Source: Sphingomonas sanguinis (GTDB lineage: Bacteria > Pseudomonadota > Alphaproteobacteria > Sphingomonadales > Sphingomonadaceae). From it: DNA of 42,974 nt. The position numbers and the translations under genes are program-made. Below, in pieces: positions 33,130 through 41,490 of this stretch. Every line of letters starts with the position of its first letter. Positions within the stretch are counted from its first letter, which is position 1. The stretch spans positions 1-42,974 of the forward strand of contig NZ_LDTE01000116.1 in NCBI RefSeq assembly GCF_001476905.1, written 5' to 3'. The notes below the pieces were generated by a model. The model saw only the letters and a list, made by a program, of their open reading frames with translations, ran no database searches and had not been told where the DNA came from.

Positions 33130-33921
33130 ATGGCTAGTCTTCTCGATCCCACCGCGCGCGGACGCGTGATCCTGGTTGGTGCAGGCCCCGGTGATCCGGG
33201 CCTGTTGACCGTGCGCGCGGTTGAGGCGCTGAAGACCGCCGACGTCGTCGTGCATGACGGGCTGATCGATCCGCGTGTGCTCGACCTCGCGCCGCCGGAG
33301 GCGCAGCGCATCTCGGTCGCCAAGCGGCGCGCGCGGCACACGCTGTCGCAGGATGCGATCAACGCGCTGATCGTCGCGCATGTAAAGACCGGCGCGATCG
33401 TCGTGCGGCTGAAGGGCGGCGACCCGTTCATCTTCGGGCGCGGCGGCGAGGAGGTCGAGGCGGTGCGCGACGCTGGGCTTCCCGTCGAAGTGATCCCCGG
33501 CGTGTCGGCGGCCCTCGGTTGCGCGGCGGAGGCGATGCTGCCACTGACCCACCGCGACCACAGCTCGGCCGTGTCCTTCGTCGCGGGCCAGTGCAAGGGG
33601 CTGACCGATCAGGACTGGTCGGGGCTGGCGGGCCAGGGACGCACGCTCGTCATCTATATGGGCGTCGCGACCGCCAACGGCATCGCCGACAAGCTGATGG
33701 CCGATGGCGTGGCCCCCGACATGCCGGTCGCGGTGCTGGAGCGCGGCACGCTGGATGGTCACCGCGCCATCCGCACCCTGCTCGCCGATCTCGGGCCGAT
33801 GGTCGAGCGCGAGAAGGTGCAGAGCCCGGCGATCATCGTCGTCGGCGAAGTCGTGACCCTGTCGGATGCCGAAGACAAGCTCGCGCGTTGGGCCCGCGTG
33901 GCGGAAGGAATGAGTGCATGA
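33130..33921 (+). CDS. cobA: Uroporphyrinogen-III C-methyltransferase (SUMT)
   Basis: A 263-aa SAM-dependent methyltransferase that makes precorrin-2, the precursor of siroheme. Motifs: 'VILVGAGPGDPGLLTVRA', 'VVHDGLIDPRVLDL', 'VVRLKGGDPFIFGRGGEE' and 'IPGVSAALGCAAEAMLPLTHRDHSS', all standard. It lacks the CysG oxidase/ferrochelatase half, so siroheme completion needs genes elsewhere. First gene of the sulfate-reduction operon, whose sulfite reductase needs siroheme. The start at 33130 has the typical short N terminus; the ribosome site (GGAGG) is rather far at about 14 bases. Followed by DUF2849 with an ATGA overlap. The symbol cysG is often used for this gene. Confidence 0.94.
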   Translation: MASLLDPTARGRVILVGAGPGDPGLLTVRAVEALKTADVVVHDGLIDPRVLDLAPPEAQRISVAKRRARHTLSQDAINALIVAHVKTGAIVVRLKGGDPFIFGRGGEEVEAVRDAGLPVEVIPGVSAALGCAAEAMLPLTHRDHSSAVSFVAGQCKGLTDQDWSGLAGQGRTLVIYMGVATANGIADKLMADGVAPDMPVAVLERGTLDGHRAIRTLLADLGPMVEREKVQSPAIIVVGEVVTLSDAEDKLARWARVAEGMSA

Positions 33922-34214
33922 AGCTGTTGACGGGCAATGACTTGAGCACCGGCGATGTCGTCTGGTGGACCGGGCGCGACTGGTCGCGTCATGTCGAGGA
34001 TGCGGTCGATGTCGGCGGCCAAGGCGAGGCGATCCTTCGCGCCGAGGAAGGCGCGCGCCGGGTCAACGTCCCCTATCTGATCGATGCCGAGGCGACCGAA
34101 CAGGGCCCCCGCCCCGCCCATATCAAGGACCGTATCCGCGCACTCGGCCCCACGGTGCGCCCCGATCTGACGCTGAAGCCCGCCGATGCGGACGCCGGCG
34201 CCTGGGTCATCTGA
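33918..34214 (+). CDS. DUF2849 family protein
   Basis: A 98-aa protein, MKLLTGNDLSTGDVVWWTGRDWSRHVEDAV..., found in alphaproteobacteria between SUMT and sulfite reductase genes. The TGDVVW start and the 'VNVPYLIDAEATEQGPRPAHIKDRIRALGPTVRPDL' core are the family pattern. No cysteines and no signal peptide, so it is probably a cytosolic small accessory of sulfite reduction, e.g. in enzyme assembly or siroheme delivery (inferred only from its constant neighbourhood). Start overlaps the cobA stop (ATGA) and its end is 11 bp before the sulfite reductase. Confidence 0.88.
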   Translation: MKLLTGNDLSTGDVVWWTGRDWSRHVEDAVDVGGQGEAILRAEEGARRVNVPYLIDAEATEQGPRPAHIKDRIRALGPTVRPDLTLKPADADAGAWVI

Positions 34215-34225
34215 GAGAGCCATTC

Positions 34226-35851
34226 ATGTATCGCTATGACGAATATGACCAGAGCATCGTCGATGCGCGTGTCGAGGAATTTCGCGACCAGGTGGATCGC
34301 CGCCTGTCGGGTGCGCTGACCGAGGATCAATTCAAGCCGCTGCGACTGATGAATGGCCTCTACCTCCAGCTGCACGCCTATATGCTGCGCGTCGCGGTGC
34401 CCTATGGCACGCTGGACAGCCGCCAGATGCGGATGCTGGGCCATATCGCGCGCAAGTACGATCGGGGCTACGGACATTTCACCACGCGCCAAAACATTCA
34501 GTATAACTGGATCAAGCTGGCCGATGCGCCCGATATCCTCGCCGAGCTGGCGACCGTCCAGATGCATGCCATCCAGACCTCGGGCAATTGCATCCGCAAC
34601 ATCTCATCGGACCAGTTCGCCGGGGCGGCCGCCGATGAGGTCGCCGATCCCCGCCCCTGGGCCGAGTTGCTGCGGCAATGGTCGACCTTCCACCCGGAAT
34701 TCACCTATCTGCCGCGCAAGTTCAAGATTGCGGTGATCGCCGCGGACGAGGACCGGGCGGCGATGCGGCTGCACGATATCGGCATCCAACTGCTGGAGCG
34801 CGACGGCGTGCTGGGCGCGAAGATCTTCGTCGGCGGCGGCATGGGCCGCACCCCGATGATCGCGCATGAGGTGAAGGACTTCATCACCGCCGACCATCTG
34901 ATGAGCTATCTGGAGGCGTGCCTGCGGGTCTATAACCGCTATGGCCGCCGCGATAATATCTACAAGGCGCGGATCAAGATCCTGCTCCACGAGATCGGCG
35001 TCGACGCTTACCGCGATCAGGTGGAGGCGGAATTCGCCGCCATCCGCGACCTCGGCATCGACCCGCCGCTCGCCGAGTTGGAGCGGATCACTGCCATGTT
35101 TGCCGGTCCCGACTTCGCCAGCGACGCGCCCGACACGGTCGACCGTTCCGACCCCGACTTCGCGGTCTGGCTGGATCAGAATGTCTCAGGCCACAAGCAG
35201 CCCGGCCATGCCATCGTCACGATCAGCCTCAAGCCGATCGGCGGCATCCCCGGCGACGCCTCGGCCGACCAGATCGACCTGATGGCCGACCTCGCCGAGC
35301 GTTACGGCCATGACGAACTGCGCGTGACCCATGCGCAGAACATCGTCCTGCCGCATGTCCGCAAGGCAGACTTGTACGCCATCTGGACCGCGCTTCGCGA
35401 CGCCGGGCTGGCCGAGGCCAATCTCGACCTGATTTCGGACATCATCGCCTGCCCCGGCCTGGATTATTGCAGCCTCGCCAATGCCCGCTCCATCCCGCTG
35501 GCGCAGAAGATCGGCGAGCGTTTCGCCGGGCGGCAGCGCGAACTGGGCGAGTTGAAGCTGAAGATTTCAGGCTGCATCAACGCCTGCGGCCATCATCATG
35601 CCGGGCATATCGGCATATTGGGCGTCGATAAGAAGGGCACCGAGAATTACCAGCTGCTGCTCGGCGGATCGGGGGCGGAGGACGTCTCGCTCGGCAAGAT
35701 CACCGGCCCCGGCTTCGACGAGGACGGCGTGGTCGACGCGATCGAACGGGTGACCGACCGCTATGTCGCATTGCGCGAGGGCGGTGAGCGCTTCCTCGAC
35801 ACCTATCGCCGCGTCGGTATGCAGCCGTTCAAGGAAGCGATCTATGGTTGA
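34226..35851 (+). CDS. cysI: Siroheme 4Fe-4S sulfite/nitrite reductase, haemoprotein
   Basis: A 541-aa assimilatory reductase. Two pseudo-symmetric ferredoxin-like/siroheme halves; the cluster and siroheme ligands are C409-x5-C415 in 'IACPGLDYCSLA' and C450-x3-C454 in 'ISGCINACGHHH'. 'RQNIQYNWIKL' and 'QTSGNCIRNI' in the first half are also typical. In this neighbourhood (SUMT, DUF934, CysH) the substrate is sulfite reduced to sulfide. No flavoprotein subunit (CysJ) gene is adjacent, suggesting a ferredoxin or separately encoded donor. The first ATG at 34226 has GAGAG eight bases upstream. It overlaps the DUF934 gene by eight bases. Confidence 0.93.
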   Translation: MYRYDEYDQSIVDARVEEFRDQVDRRLSGALTEDQFKPLRLMNGLYLQLHAYMLRVAVPYGTLDSRQMRMLGHIARKYDRGYGHFTTRQNIQYNWIKLADAPDILAELATVQMHAIQTSGNCIRNISSDQFAGAAADEVADPRPWAELLRQWSTFHPEFTYLPRKFKIAVIAADEDRAAMRLHDIGIQLLERDGVLGAKIFVGGGMGRTPMIAHEVKDFITADHLMSYLEACLRVYNRYGRRDNIYKARIKILLHEIGVDAYRDQVEAEFAAIRDLGIDPPLAELERITAMFAGPDFASDAPDTVDRSDPDFAVWLDQNVSGHKQPGHAIVTISLKPIGGIPGDASADQIDLMADLAERYGHDELRVTHAQNIVLPHVRKADLYAIWTALRDAGLAEANLDLISDIIACPGLDYCSLANARSIPLAQKIGERFAGRQRELGELKLKISGCINACGHHHAGHIGILGVDKKGTENYQLLLGGSGAEDVSLGKITGPGFDEDGVVDAIERVTDRYVALREGGERFLDTYRRVGMQPFKEAIYG

Positions 35852-36302
35852 TCCCATCACCGTGAACACCGATGCCGGCGCAACGCTGCTGCGTTTCCGC
35901 GACGATGTGGTGCATGACGAACCGGCAGTGACGCTCGACGCGTTCCTGGGCCAGACCAACGCCACGGCCGTCCGGTTGGAGGCGGGCGACGATGCGCGCG
36001 AACTCCTGCCGCATCTGGGCCAGATCGCGCTGGTCGAGATCAGCTTCCCGACCTTTCGCGACGGGCGCGGTTATTCGGCGGCTCGTATCCTGCGCGAGGC
36101 GGGGTTCGAGGGCGAGTTGCGCGCGGCAGGCGATGTACTGGTCGACCAGATCCCGCCCATGCGCCGCTGCGGCTTCGACAGTTTCGCGCCGGAAAAGCCG
36201 GTCGACGCCGCCACGCTGACCAAGCTGCTCGCGCTCTACCCCCAGCCCTATCAGAAGGCCGCCGATACCCGCGTGCCGGTGTGGAAGCTGCGCCATGGCT
36301 GA
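35844..36302 (+). CDS. DUF934 family protein
   Basis: A 152-aa protein of the DUF934 family, which almost always sits between sulfite reductase and cysH in proteobacteria. Conserved blocks: 'LVEISFPTFRDGRGYSAARILRE', 'GELRAAGDVLVDQIPPMRRCGFDSFA' with the MRRCGFD motif, and a C-terminal helix. Cytosolic, biochemical role unknown; an accessory function for the siroheme reductase is likely from context. The start ATG is inside the end of cysI (8-base overlap) and its stop overlaps cysH by eight bases, so expression is tightly coupled. Confidence 0.9.
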   Translation: MVDPITVNTDAGATLLRFRDDVVHDEPAVTLDAFLGQTNATAVRLEAGDDARELLPHLGQIALVEISFPTFRDGRGYSAARILREAGFEGELRAAGDVLVDQIPPMRRCGFDSFAPEKPVDAATLTKLLALYPQPYQKAADTRVPVWKLRHG

Positions 36303-37032
36303 GCGCGCGCTCGACCGGATCGACGTGCGCCCCGCTTACACGGCGGAGGATGCCGCGGCGTATGAAGCGCGGTTTGCGGGTGTGGCCGCGCCGGACATGC
36401 TGCGCACGTTGCTGACCGGCGAGTTACGCGGACAGATCGCGGCGGTGTCGTCCTTCGGTGCCGAGTCCGCCGTGCTGTTGCACATGGTCGCACAGGCCGA
36501 TCCGGCGACGCCGGTGGTCTTCACCGACACGCTGAAGATGTTTTCCGAAACGCTGGCGTACCGCGATACGCTGGTCGAGCGGCTGGGCCTGCTGGACGTC
36601 CGCGTGATCCAGCCCGACGCCTCGCTGCTCGCGGCGAAGGACCCGGACGGCATTCGCCACGGCTATGACCCCGATGGCTGCTGCGAGTTGCGCAAGGTCG
36701 AACCGCTGGCGCGCGGCCTCACCCCGTTCGAAGCCTGGATTTCGGGCCGCAAGGGCTTTCAGGCGGGCACCCGCCGCGCACTGCCCCGGTTCGAGGTCGA
36801 AGAGGGGCGGCTGAAGCTCAACCCGCTGGCGGATTGGGACAAGGCGGCGCTGGACGGCTATTTCGAACGCCATGACCTGCCCCGCCACCCGCTGGAGGCG
36901 CAAGGCTATCTGTCGATCGGCTGCGCACCCTGCACCAGCATCGTCAAGCCCGGTGAAGACCCGCGCGCCGGGCGCTGGCGCGGCTTCGACAAGGTGGAAT
37001 GCGGGATACACCGGCCGATCCCGGCATCCTGA
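36295..37032 (+). CDS. cysH: Adenylyl-sulfate (APS) reductase, 4Fe-4S type
   Basis: A 245-aa thioredoxin-dependent reductase. The substrate P-loop-like 'VSSFGAESAVLLHM', 'TPVVFTDTLKMFSETLAYRD', and the C-terminal redox motif 'VECGIH' (Cys236) are present. Cys129-Cys130 in 'DGCCELRKVEPL' and C210-x2-C213 in 'IGCAPCTSIV' are the 4Fe-4S ligands, which mark APS reductase rather than PAPS reductase. It gives sulfite for the neighbouring sulfite reductase. Last gene of the operon; only nine bases separate it from the convergent LuxR gene. Confidence 0.93.
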   Translation: MAERALDRIDVRPAYTAEDAAAYEARFAGVAAPDMLRTLLTGELRGQIAAVSSFGAESAVLLHMVAQADPATPVVFTDTLKMFSETLAYRDTLVERLGLLDVRVIQPDASLLAAKDPDGIRHGYDPDGCCELRKVEPLARGLTPFEAWISGRKGFQAGTRRALPRFEVEEGRLKLNPLADWDKAALDGYFERHDLPRHPLEAQGYLSIGCAPCTSIVKPGEDPRAGRWRGFDKVECGIHRPIPAS

Positions 37033-37041
37033 AGCGGCAAG

Positions 37042-38142
37042 TCAGGCCCCGATCCGCGCGAGCAGCTGGATCAGCTCGGCCTGGCGTCCCGTATAGGTTT
37101 TGGAAAAGATGTGGCGCAGATGGACGCGTGCAGTCGACACGCTCATCTCCAGGCTGTTGGCCGCCTTCTCCAGCGAATGGCCCGCGACCAGCTGTTCGGC
37201 CAGATCCCTCTCCCGCCGGGTCAGCCCGAACGCCTGTTGCCACCGCTCCGGCGATGCCTGTGGTGCGGTGTCGGGGTCGATCAGGGTCACGATCGCGACA
37301 GCCTCCAGCGGCGCCATCGGGCGCGCCGGTCCGTGCAGGGAATAGGCGTTCAGGATATAGGCGGACTTGCCCGACGGGCGATCGATGCGACAGGTGCCCG
37401 GCGCACGTACGCGCGTCGTCGCCAGCCCGATGAACCGATCGAGCGCCGCATCGGCGATACCGCCACCACAGGTCAACCGCCCTTGCCTGCATCGCAAACC
37501 ATCGCCGTTGCGGAGCAATGCCTCCATGGGCGGCGTGGCACGCAGCACGGTTCCCCGCTCACTGAGCAGCAGACAAGGCTCGGTGCGCCGGGTCAGCAGG
37601 CCGTCCCAATAGGCGTGGGTCAGCTTGGCGGCATGAACGAAGCCGAGTTCGAGCGCCCGTTGGATGTCGGGCAACAGCATCTCCAGACGGCGGCGCGCCT
37701 CCGTTGTCGTGGCCCCGTCCTCGACATGGCGGTGAACGGACAGACCGGCACAGATACGCCCGCCGTCCAGCGGCACGGCCGCGGTTAGATAATGTTCCAG
37801 CTTGCCGTTCGCGGCCTGCCACGCGAAATATTCGCGTGTGGCCGGATCATTGCGGTCCGCATGATCCGTATCGGTAAAGACCTTTGCGCGGCGCAAGCGC
37901 GCCACATAGGAAAGCTGCGGATCGAGGCGGCCAATATCCTCGGCGACATAGCGTTCGAGCGGTGCCGGGTCCTTGAGCAATATCTGCTGGTGCCGAATGA
38001 CACCCGGCGCCTCGACCACATGGAAGGCGCCGCACGCCCCGCCGAGCATCGAGGCGGTCTGCCACGTCCAATCGGCCCATCGTCCGTCATCGAGCGCGGC
38101 CGCGTACGCCCCCTCGATCGCCGTCCGCAAACCTTCGTCCAT
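37042..38142 (-). CDS. LuxR-type transcriptional regulator
   Basis: A 366-aa regulator with a C-terminal GerE/LuxR helix-turn-helix: 'FGLTRRERDLAEQLVAGHSLEKAANSLEMSVSTARVHLRHIFSKTYTGRQAELIQLL' (about 305-360). The N-terminal 290 residues show no autoinducer, receiver or ATPase motif that I recognise; this architecture is common among unclassified sphingomonad LuxR proteins and may sense an intracellular ligand through a PAS/GAF-like fold ('EPCLLLSERGTVLRATPPMEALL' is PAS-like). It is divergent from the STAS-like gene across 177 bp and may regulate it. Its stop lies close against cysH. Target and ligand unknown. Confidence 0.88.
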   Translation of the reverse strand: MDEGLRTAIEGAYAAALDDGRWADWTWQTASMLGGACGAFHVVEAPGVIRHQQILLKDPAPLERYVAEDIGRLDPQLSYVARLRRAKVFTDTDHADRNDPATREYFAWQAANGKLEHYLTAAVPLDGGRICAGLSVHRHVEDGATTTEARRRLEMLLPDIQRALELGFVHAAKLTHAYWDGLLTRRTEPCLLLSERGTVLRATPPMEALLRNGDGLRCRQGRLTCGGGIADAALDRFIGLATTRVRAPGTCRIDRPSGKSAYILNAYSLHGPARPMAPLEAVAIVTLIDPDTAPQASPERWQQAFGLTRRERDLAEQLVAGHSLEKAANSLEMSVSTARVHLRHIFSKTYTGRQAELIQLLARIGA

Positions 38143-38319
38143 GCCCGCCCCCGCCTTAACCCAGATTACAGGATGCGTTACGCAGCCTGCCAGAGTCCAT
38201 GGCTATGCCGTGCCCTGGCAACGATTTCGGGGGCTGAGCCCGGTGCCCGCCCCGGAAGCGGTCGAGTAAAACCCGATCCGTTTCACCCTCCTTTAATCGC
38301 ACCCTGCCATGGATAGGAC

Positions 38320-38706
38320 ATGACGAACCAAAATCCCTTGTTCGACATCACGCTCGACCTCGGGCTTGGCTATTTCGAGGTCGTTACTCGCGGCTTCTGG
38401 AGCCTGGACGACATCGCCGAGTTCCGCTCCGCGCTGGAGCGGACCATCCACCGGATTCGCGCGACCGGCCGCATGCCGGTCAGCCTGTGCGACTATTCCC
38501 ATGCCATCGTCCAGAGCCAGGAGGTGGTCGCGGCCTTCATGCAGATGATGGAGGCTCCGGCGGTCCGTTCGGGCCGGGTCGCGGTCTATACCAAGGGTGC
38601 GCTGACGAAATTTCAGGCGACGCGGGCCAATCTGGACCATGGGGAATTTCGATTCTTCACCTGCAAGGACGCGGCACGCGCCTGGCTGCTGTCGCCGCGG
38701 GACTGA
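38320..38706 (+). CDS. STAS/SpoIIAA-like small protein
   Basis: A 128-aa soluble protein, best read as a SpoIIAA/STAS-like fold: 'GYFEVVTRGFWSLDDIAEFRSALERTIHRIRATGRMPVSLCDYSHAIVQSQEVVAAFMQ' alternates beta and amphipathic helices as in that family. There are no obvious phospho-site or catalytic motifs. It could be an anti-sigma antagonist or a small regulator. It is divergent from the LuxR gene and 65 bp ahead of the DHFR-fold gene on the same strand. Fold assignment by eye; function unknown. Confidence 0.7.
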   Translation: MTNQNPLFDITLDLGLGYFEVVTRGFWSLDDIAEFRSALERTIHRIRATGRMPVSLCDYSHAIVQSQEVVAAFMQMMEAPAVRSGRVAVYTKGALTKFQATRANLDHGEFRFFTCKDAARAWLLSPRD

Positions 38707-38749
38707 GATCGAACGGGACGCCGGGATACACCGATAACGCTGGCCGTTT

Positions 38750-38768
38750 CACCTCCCGAACGGAGGTG
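38750..38768 (+). promoter_or_regulatory. Hairpin enclosing the Shine-Dalgarno of the DHFR-fold gene
   Basis: CACCTCC (38750-38756) pairs perfectly with GGAGGTG (38762-38768) around CGAAC. The right arm is the only ribosome site of the gene, three bases before ATG at 38772, so the folded RNA would block translation. This could be a thermosensor or switch, or simply a strong local structure. Confidence 0.7.
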
Positions 38769-38771
38769 CCT

Positions 38772-39350
38772 ATGCGCGAACTGATCCTGAAGATGACGAT
38801 GTCGCTCGATGGTTTCGTCAGTGCCGCCGATGACGACAATCGCTGGATGTTCGGACAGGACCCGGCCGCCAAGGCCTGGAGCGTCGACTATCTCGGCAAG
38901 GCCGGTCTGCACATCATGGGGCGCGAGACCTTTCACGCCATGGCCGACCACTGGCCGGGATCGACCGATGCCTTTGCCGCACCGATGAACGCGATCCCGA
39001 AGGCCGTGTTCTCGCGCGAGGGTGACGAGATCGCGCCGGATGCGGCAACCCTGCCACCGGACGGCGAGAGCTGGGCCAATGCCTATGTCGCCAGCGGCGA
39101 CCTGGGCGAGGAAATCGCCGCCCTCAAGGCGGAGCTGGGCGGTCCGATCATCGCGCATGGCGGGGTCCACTTCGGGCGCAGCCTGATCGCGCATGGGCTG
39201 GTGGATCGGTTCGCTCTGCTGGTCGTGCCGGTCGCGTTGGGACGCGGCGAGCCGCTGTTTTCGGACCTCGATGCGCCACTGGCCCTACATCTGGCCGAGG
39301 CCATCGCCTTTCCCGGCGGAGCGGTGGCGAAAATTTACCAGCCTGCCTGA
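38772..39350 (+). CDS. Dihydrofolate-reductase-fold protein (RibD C-terminal family)
   Basis: A 192-aa NAD(P)H reductase-fold protein of the RibD_C/DHFR-like family. Opening 'LILKMTMSLDGFVSAADDDNRWMF', 'LGKAGLHIMGRETFHAM', 'GGPIIAHGGVHFGRSLIAHGLVDRF' and 'LVVPVALGRGEPLFSDL' are the usual blocks. Most relatives are not true DHFR and have unknown substrates; a role in flavin or folate metabolism is not proven. ATG at 38772 has GGAGG at the proper place but hidden in a hairpin. Convergent with dnaB over 66 bp. Confidence 0.88.
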   Translation: MRELILKMTMSLDGFVSAADDDNRWMFGQDPAAKAWSVDYLGKAGLHIMGRETFHAMADHWPGSTDAFAAPMNAIPKAVFSREGDEIAPDAATLPPDGESWANAYVASGDLGEEIAALKAELGGPIIAHGGVHFGRSLIAHGLVDRFALLVVPVALGRGEPLFSDLDAPLALHLAEAIAFPGGAVAKIYQPA

Positions 39351-39380
39351 CGGAGCGCCGGGCTCAGGGCGCATTTTACA

Positions 39381-39409
39381 GGGACCATTCGTACGGCACG
39401 AACGGTCCC
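39381..39409. terminator. Hairpin between convergent DHFR-fold gene and dnaB
   Basis: GGGACCATTCGT (39381-39392) pairs with ACGAACGGTCCC (39398-39409) around a five-base loop, with one G-U-type mismatch. It lies between two convergent stops. There is no clear T-run, so termination may be weak or Rho-assisted. Confidence 0.6.
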
Positions 39410-39416
39410 AGCGGCC

Positions 39417-40910
39417 TCAATAACCCGCGAAGTCGGTAAAGCGCGTAATCGTCGGGTCGAACTTCATCACGACCTTGCCGGTCGCACCGTGACGTTGCTT
39501 GGCGACGATCAGCTCGGCCAGGCCATAGACCCGCTCCACCTCGGTCGCCCATTTGGCGTGATCCTCGAAGACCTTGCCGTCATCGCCTTCCATCGGGCGC
39601 TTGGGCTCGCGTTGCATCATGTAATAGTCCTCGCGGAACACGAACCAGACCATGTCGGCGTCCTGCTCGATCGAGCCCGATTCGCGAAGGTCGGACAGCA
39701 TCGGCCGCTTGTCCTCGCGCTGCTCGACCGCACGGCTCAACTGCGACAGCGCCAGCACCGGCACGTTCATATCCTTGGCCAGCGTCTTCAGTCCGCGCGA
39801 AATCTCCGAGATTTCCTGCACGCGATTGCCCTCGGACGACTTGCCCGAGCCGGTCAACAGCTGGAGATAGTCGACCACGACCAGACCCAGTTCGTTGTTC
39901 AGCCGCCGCTGCAAACGCCGGACGCGGGTGTGCAGCGCGGAGATGGTCAGGCCGCCGGTATCGTCGATGAACAGCGGCAACTGCTCCAGCTCGGCGGCGG
40001 CGGCGGCGAGCTGGGCGAACTCGTTGCGGCTGATCTTGCCCATGCGCAGCGCTTCGGAGCTGATCCCCGACTGCTCGGCCAGGATACGCGTCGCCAGCTG
40101 GTCGGCCGACATTTCGAGGCTGAAGAACGCGACCTTGGCACCGACCGATTCGGAAGGCGGGATGCCGTCCTGCATGTCGCGCATCCAGCGGCGCGCGGCG
40201 TTGAACGCGATATTGGTCGCCAGCGAGGTCTTGCCCATGCCCGGACGCCCCGCCAGGATCATCAAGTCGGACCGGTGCATACCGCCGATCTTGGCATTGA
40301 CTGAGTCCAGACCCGTGGTGATGCCCGAGACATGGCCGCCGGAGTTCAGCGCGCGCTCGGCATTCTTGACCGCCATGGTGGTGGCCTGGGAGAAGCTCTT
40401 GACCGCATTCTCGGAGCCGCCATCGGCCGCGACCTTGAACAGCTCGTTCTCGGCCAGCTCGATCTGCGCGCGCGGGTTCACCTCCTCCGAGGTGTCCATC
40501 GCCCGGTCGACCAGCGTCCGCCCCACCGTCACCAGCGCGCGCAACATCGCCAGGTCATAGATCTGGGTCGCGAACTGCCTCGCGCCGATCAGGCCCGCGC
40601 CCGAGCCCGTTAGCTGCGCCAGATAGGACGGACCGCCCAGCGCCTTCATCCCCTCGTCCGCCTCGAACATAGGACGCAGGGTGACAGGGGTCGCCAGCAT
40701 GTCGGTGGCGCGCAGGTTCTTGATCGCGGAAAACACCCGGCCATGGACGGGCTCGAAGAAATGCTCCGGGTCCAGCCGATCGACCAGATCGTCGGCCAGC
40801 CGGTTGTCGATCATCATCGCGCCCAGCAGCGCGGCCTCCGCCTCGATATTGCGGGGAAGCTGCTGCGGCTCGGTGGCGGCAGCGGGGTTCTGAAATGCTA
40901 GGGTGGCCAT
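39417..40910 (-). CDS. dnaB: Replicative DNA helicase
   Basis: A 497-aa hexameric DNA helicase. The N-terminal collar domain 'LPRNIEAEAALLGAMMIDNRLADDLVDRLDPEHFF' precedes the RecA-like C-terminal motor: Walker A 'LAGRPGMGKTSLATNIA', H1a 'VAFFSLEMSADQLATRI', Walker B 'LVVVDYLQLL', sensor 'VPVLALSQLSRAVEQR' and arginine-finger region 'RESGSIEQDADMV', all standard. The start at 40910 (MATLAFQNPAA) gives the usual N terminus; the 14-residue longer reading is unlikely. Essential, single copy in most genomes. Divergent from the UPF0262 gene across 97 bp. Confidence 0.97.
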   Translation of the reverse strand: MATLAFQNPAAATEPQQLPRNIEAEAALLGAMMIDNRLADDLVDRLDPEHFFEPVHGRVFSAIKNLRATDMLATPVTLRPMFEADEGMKALGGPSYLAQLTGSGAGLIGARQFATQIYDLAMLRALVTVGRTLVDRAMDTSEEVNPRAQIELAENELFKVAADGGSENAVKSFSQATTMAVKNAERALNSGGHVSGITTGLDSVNAKIGGMHRSDLMILAGRPGMGKTSLATNIAFNAARRWMRDMQDGIPPSESVGAKVAFFSLEMSADQLATRILAEQSGISSEALRMGKISRNEFAQLAAAAAELEQLPLFIDDTGGLTISALHTRVRRLQRRLNNELGLVVVDYLQLLTGSGKSSEGNRVQEISEISRGLKTLAKDMNVPVLALSQLSRAVEQREDKRPMLSDLRESGSIEQDADMVWFVFREDYYMMQREPKRPMEGDDGKVFEDHAKWATEVERVYGLAELIVAKQRHGATGKVVMKFDPTITRFTDFAGY

Positions 40911-41007
40911 TTCTTCGGCGTTAGCGCGGACTGGCCCCGGATGAAAACGCATTCAGTCGATCAGCGCGGGATTTGCGGCGCACGCGCTTCGCGACTATCC
41001 CTGCCGG

Positions 41008-41490
41008 ATGGCCGATCCGCGGATCATCTCTATCGACCTTGACGAGCGCAGCCTGGGCTGGCGCTCGGCCGATGTCGAACAGGAGCGGCGGATCGCGATC
41101 TTCGACCTGATCGAGGAAAATTATTTCGCGCCCCAGCGGCCCCAGCCCGACGGCTATGCCGGGCCCTACCGCATCAAGCTCGAGTCCGAAGAAGGCCGCC
41201 TGGGCATTCATATGCACCGCGAGGATGGGACGCATATCGAGACGCTGGTGCTGGCGCTCGGGCGCTTTCGGCGGCCGATCAAGGATTATTTCGCAATCTG
41301 CGACAGCTATTACCAAGCGATCCGCGCCGCCACGCCGCAACAGATCGAGACGATCGATATGGCCCGGCGCGGTATCCATAACGACGCGGCACAGATGCTG
41401 AAGGAGCGGTTGACCGGCAAGATCGAGGTCGATTTCGATACCGCACGCCGCCTCTTCACACTGCTCTGCGTCCTGCATATCCGCAACTGA
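41008..41490 (+). CDS. UPF0262 family protein
   Basis: A 160-aa protein of UPF0262, a family nearly confined to alphaproteobacteria. Conserved blocks: 'ISIDLDERSLGWRSADVEQERRIAIFDLIEENYF', 'GPYRIKLESEEGRLGIHM', 'LGRFRRPIKDYFAICDSYYQAI' and 'IDMARRGIHNDAAQMLKERLTGKIEVDFDTARRLFTLLCVLHIR'. Function is unknown; no signal peptide, so cytosolic. The stop and the next start share one base (TGATG), giving translational coupling to the GH25 gene. Divergent from dnaB. Confidence 0.93.
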   Translation: MADPRIISIDLDERSLGWRSADVEQERRIAIFDLIEENYFAPQRPQPDGYAGPYRIKLESEEGRLGIHMHREDGTHIETLVLALGRFRRPIKDYFAICDSYYQAIRAATPQQIETIDMARRGIHNDAAQMLKERLTGKIEVDFDTARRLFTLLCVLHIRN

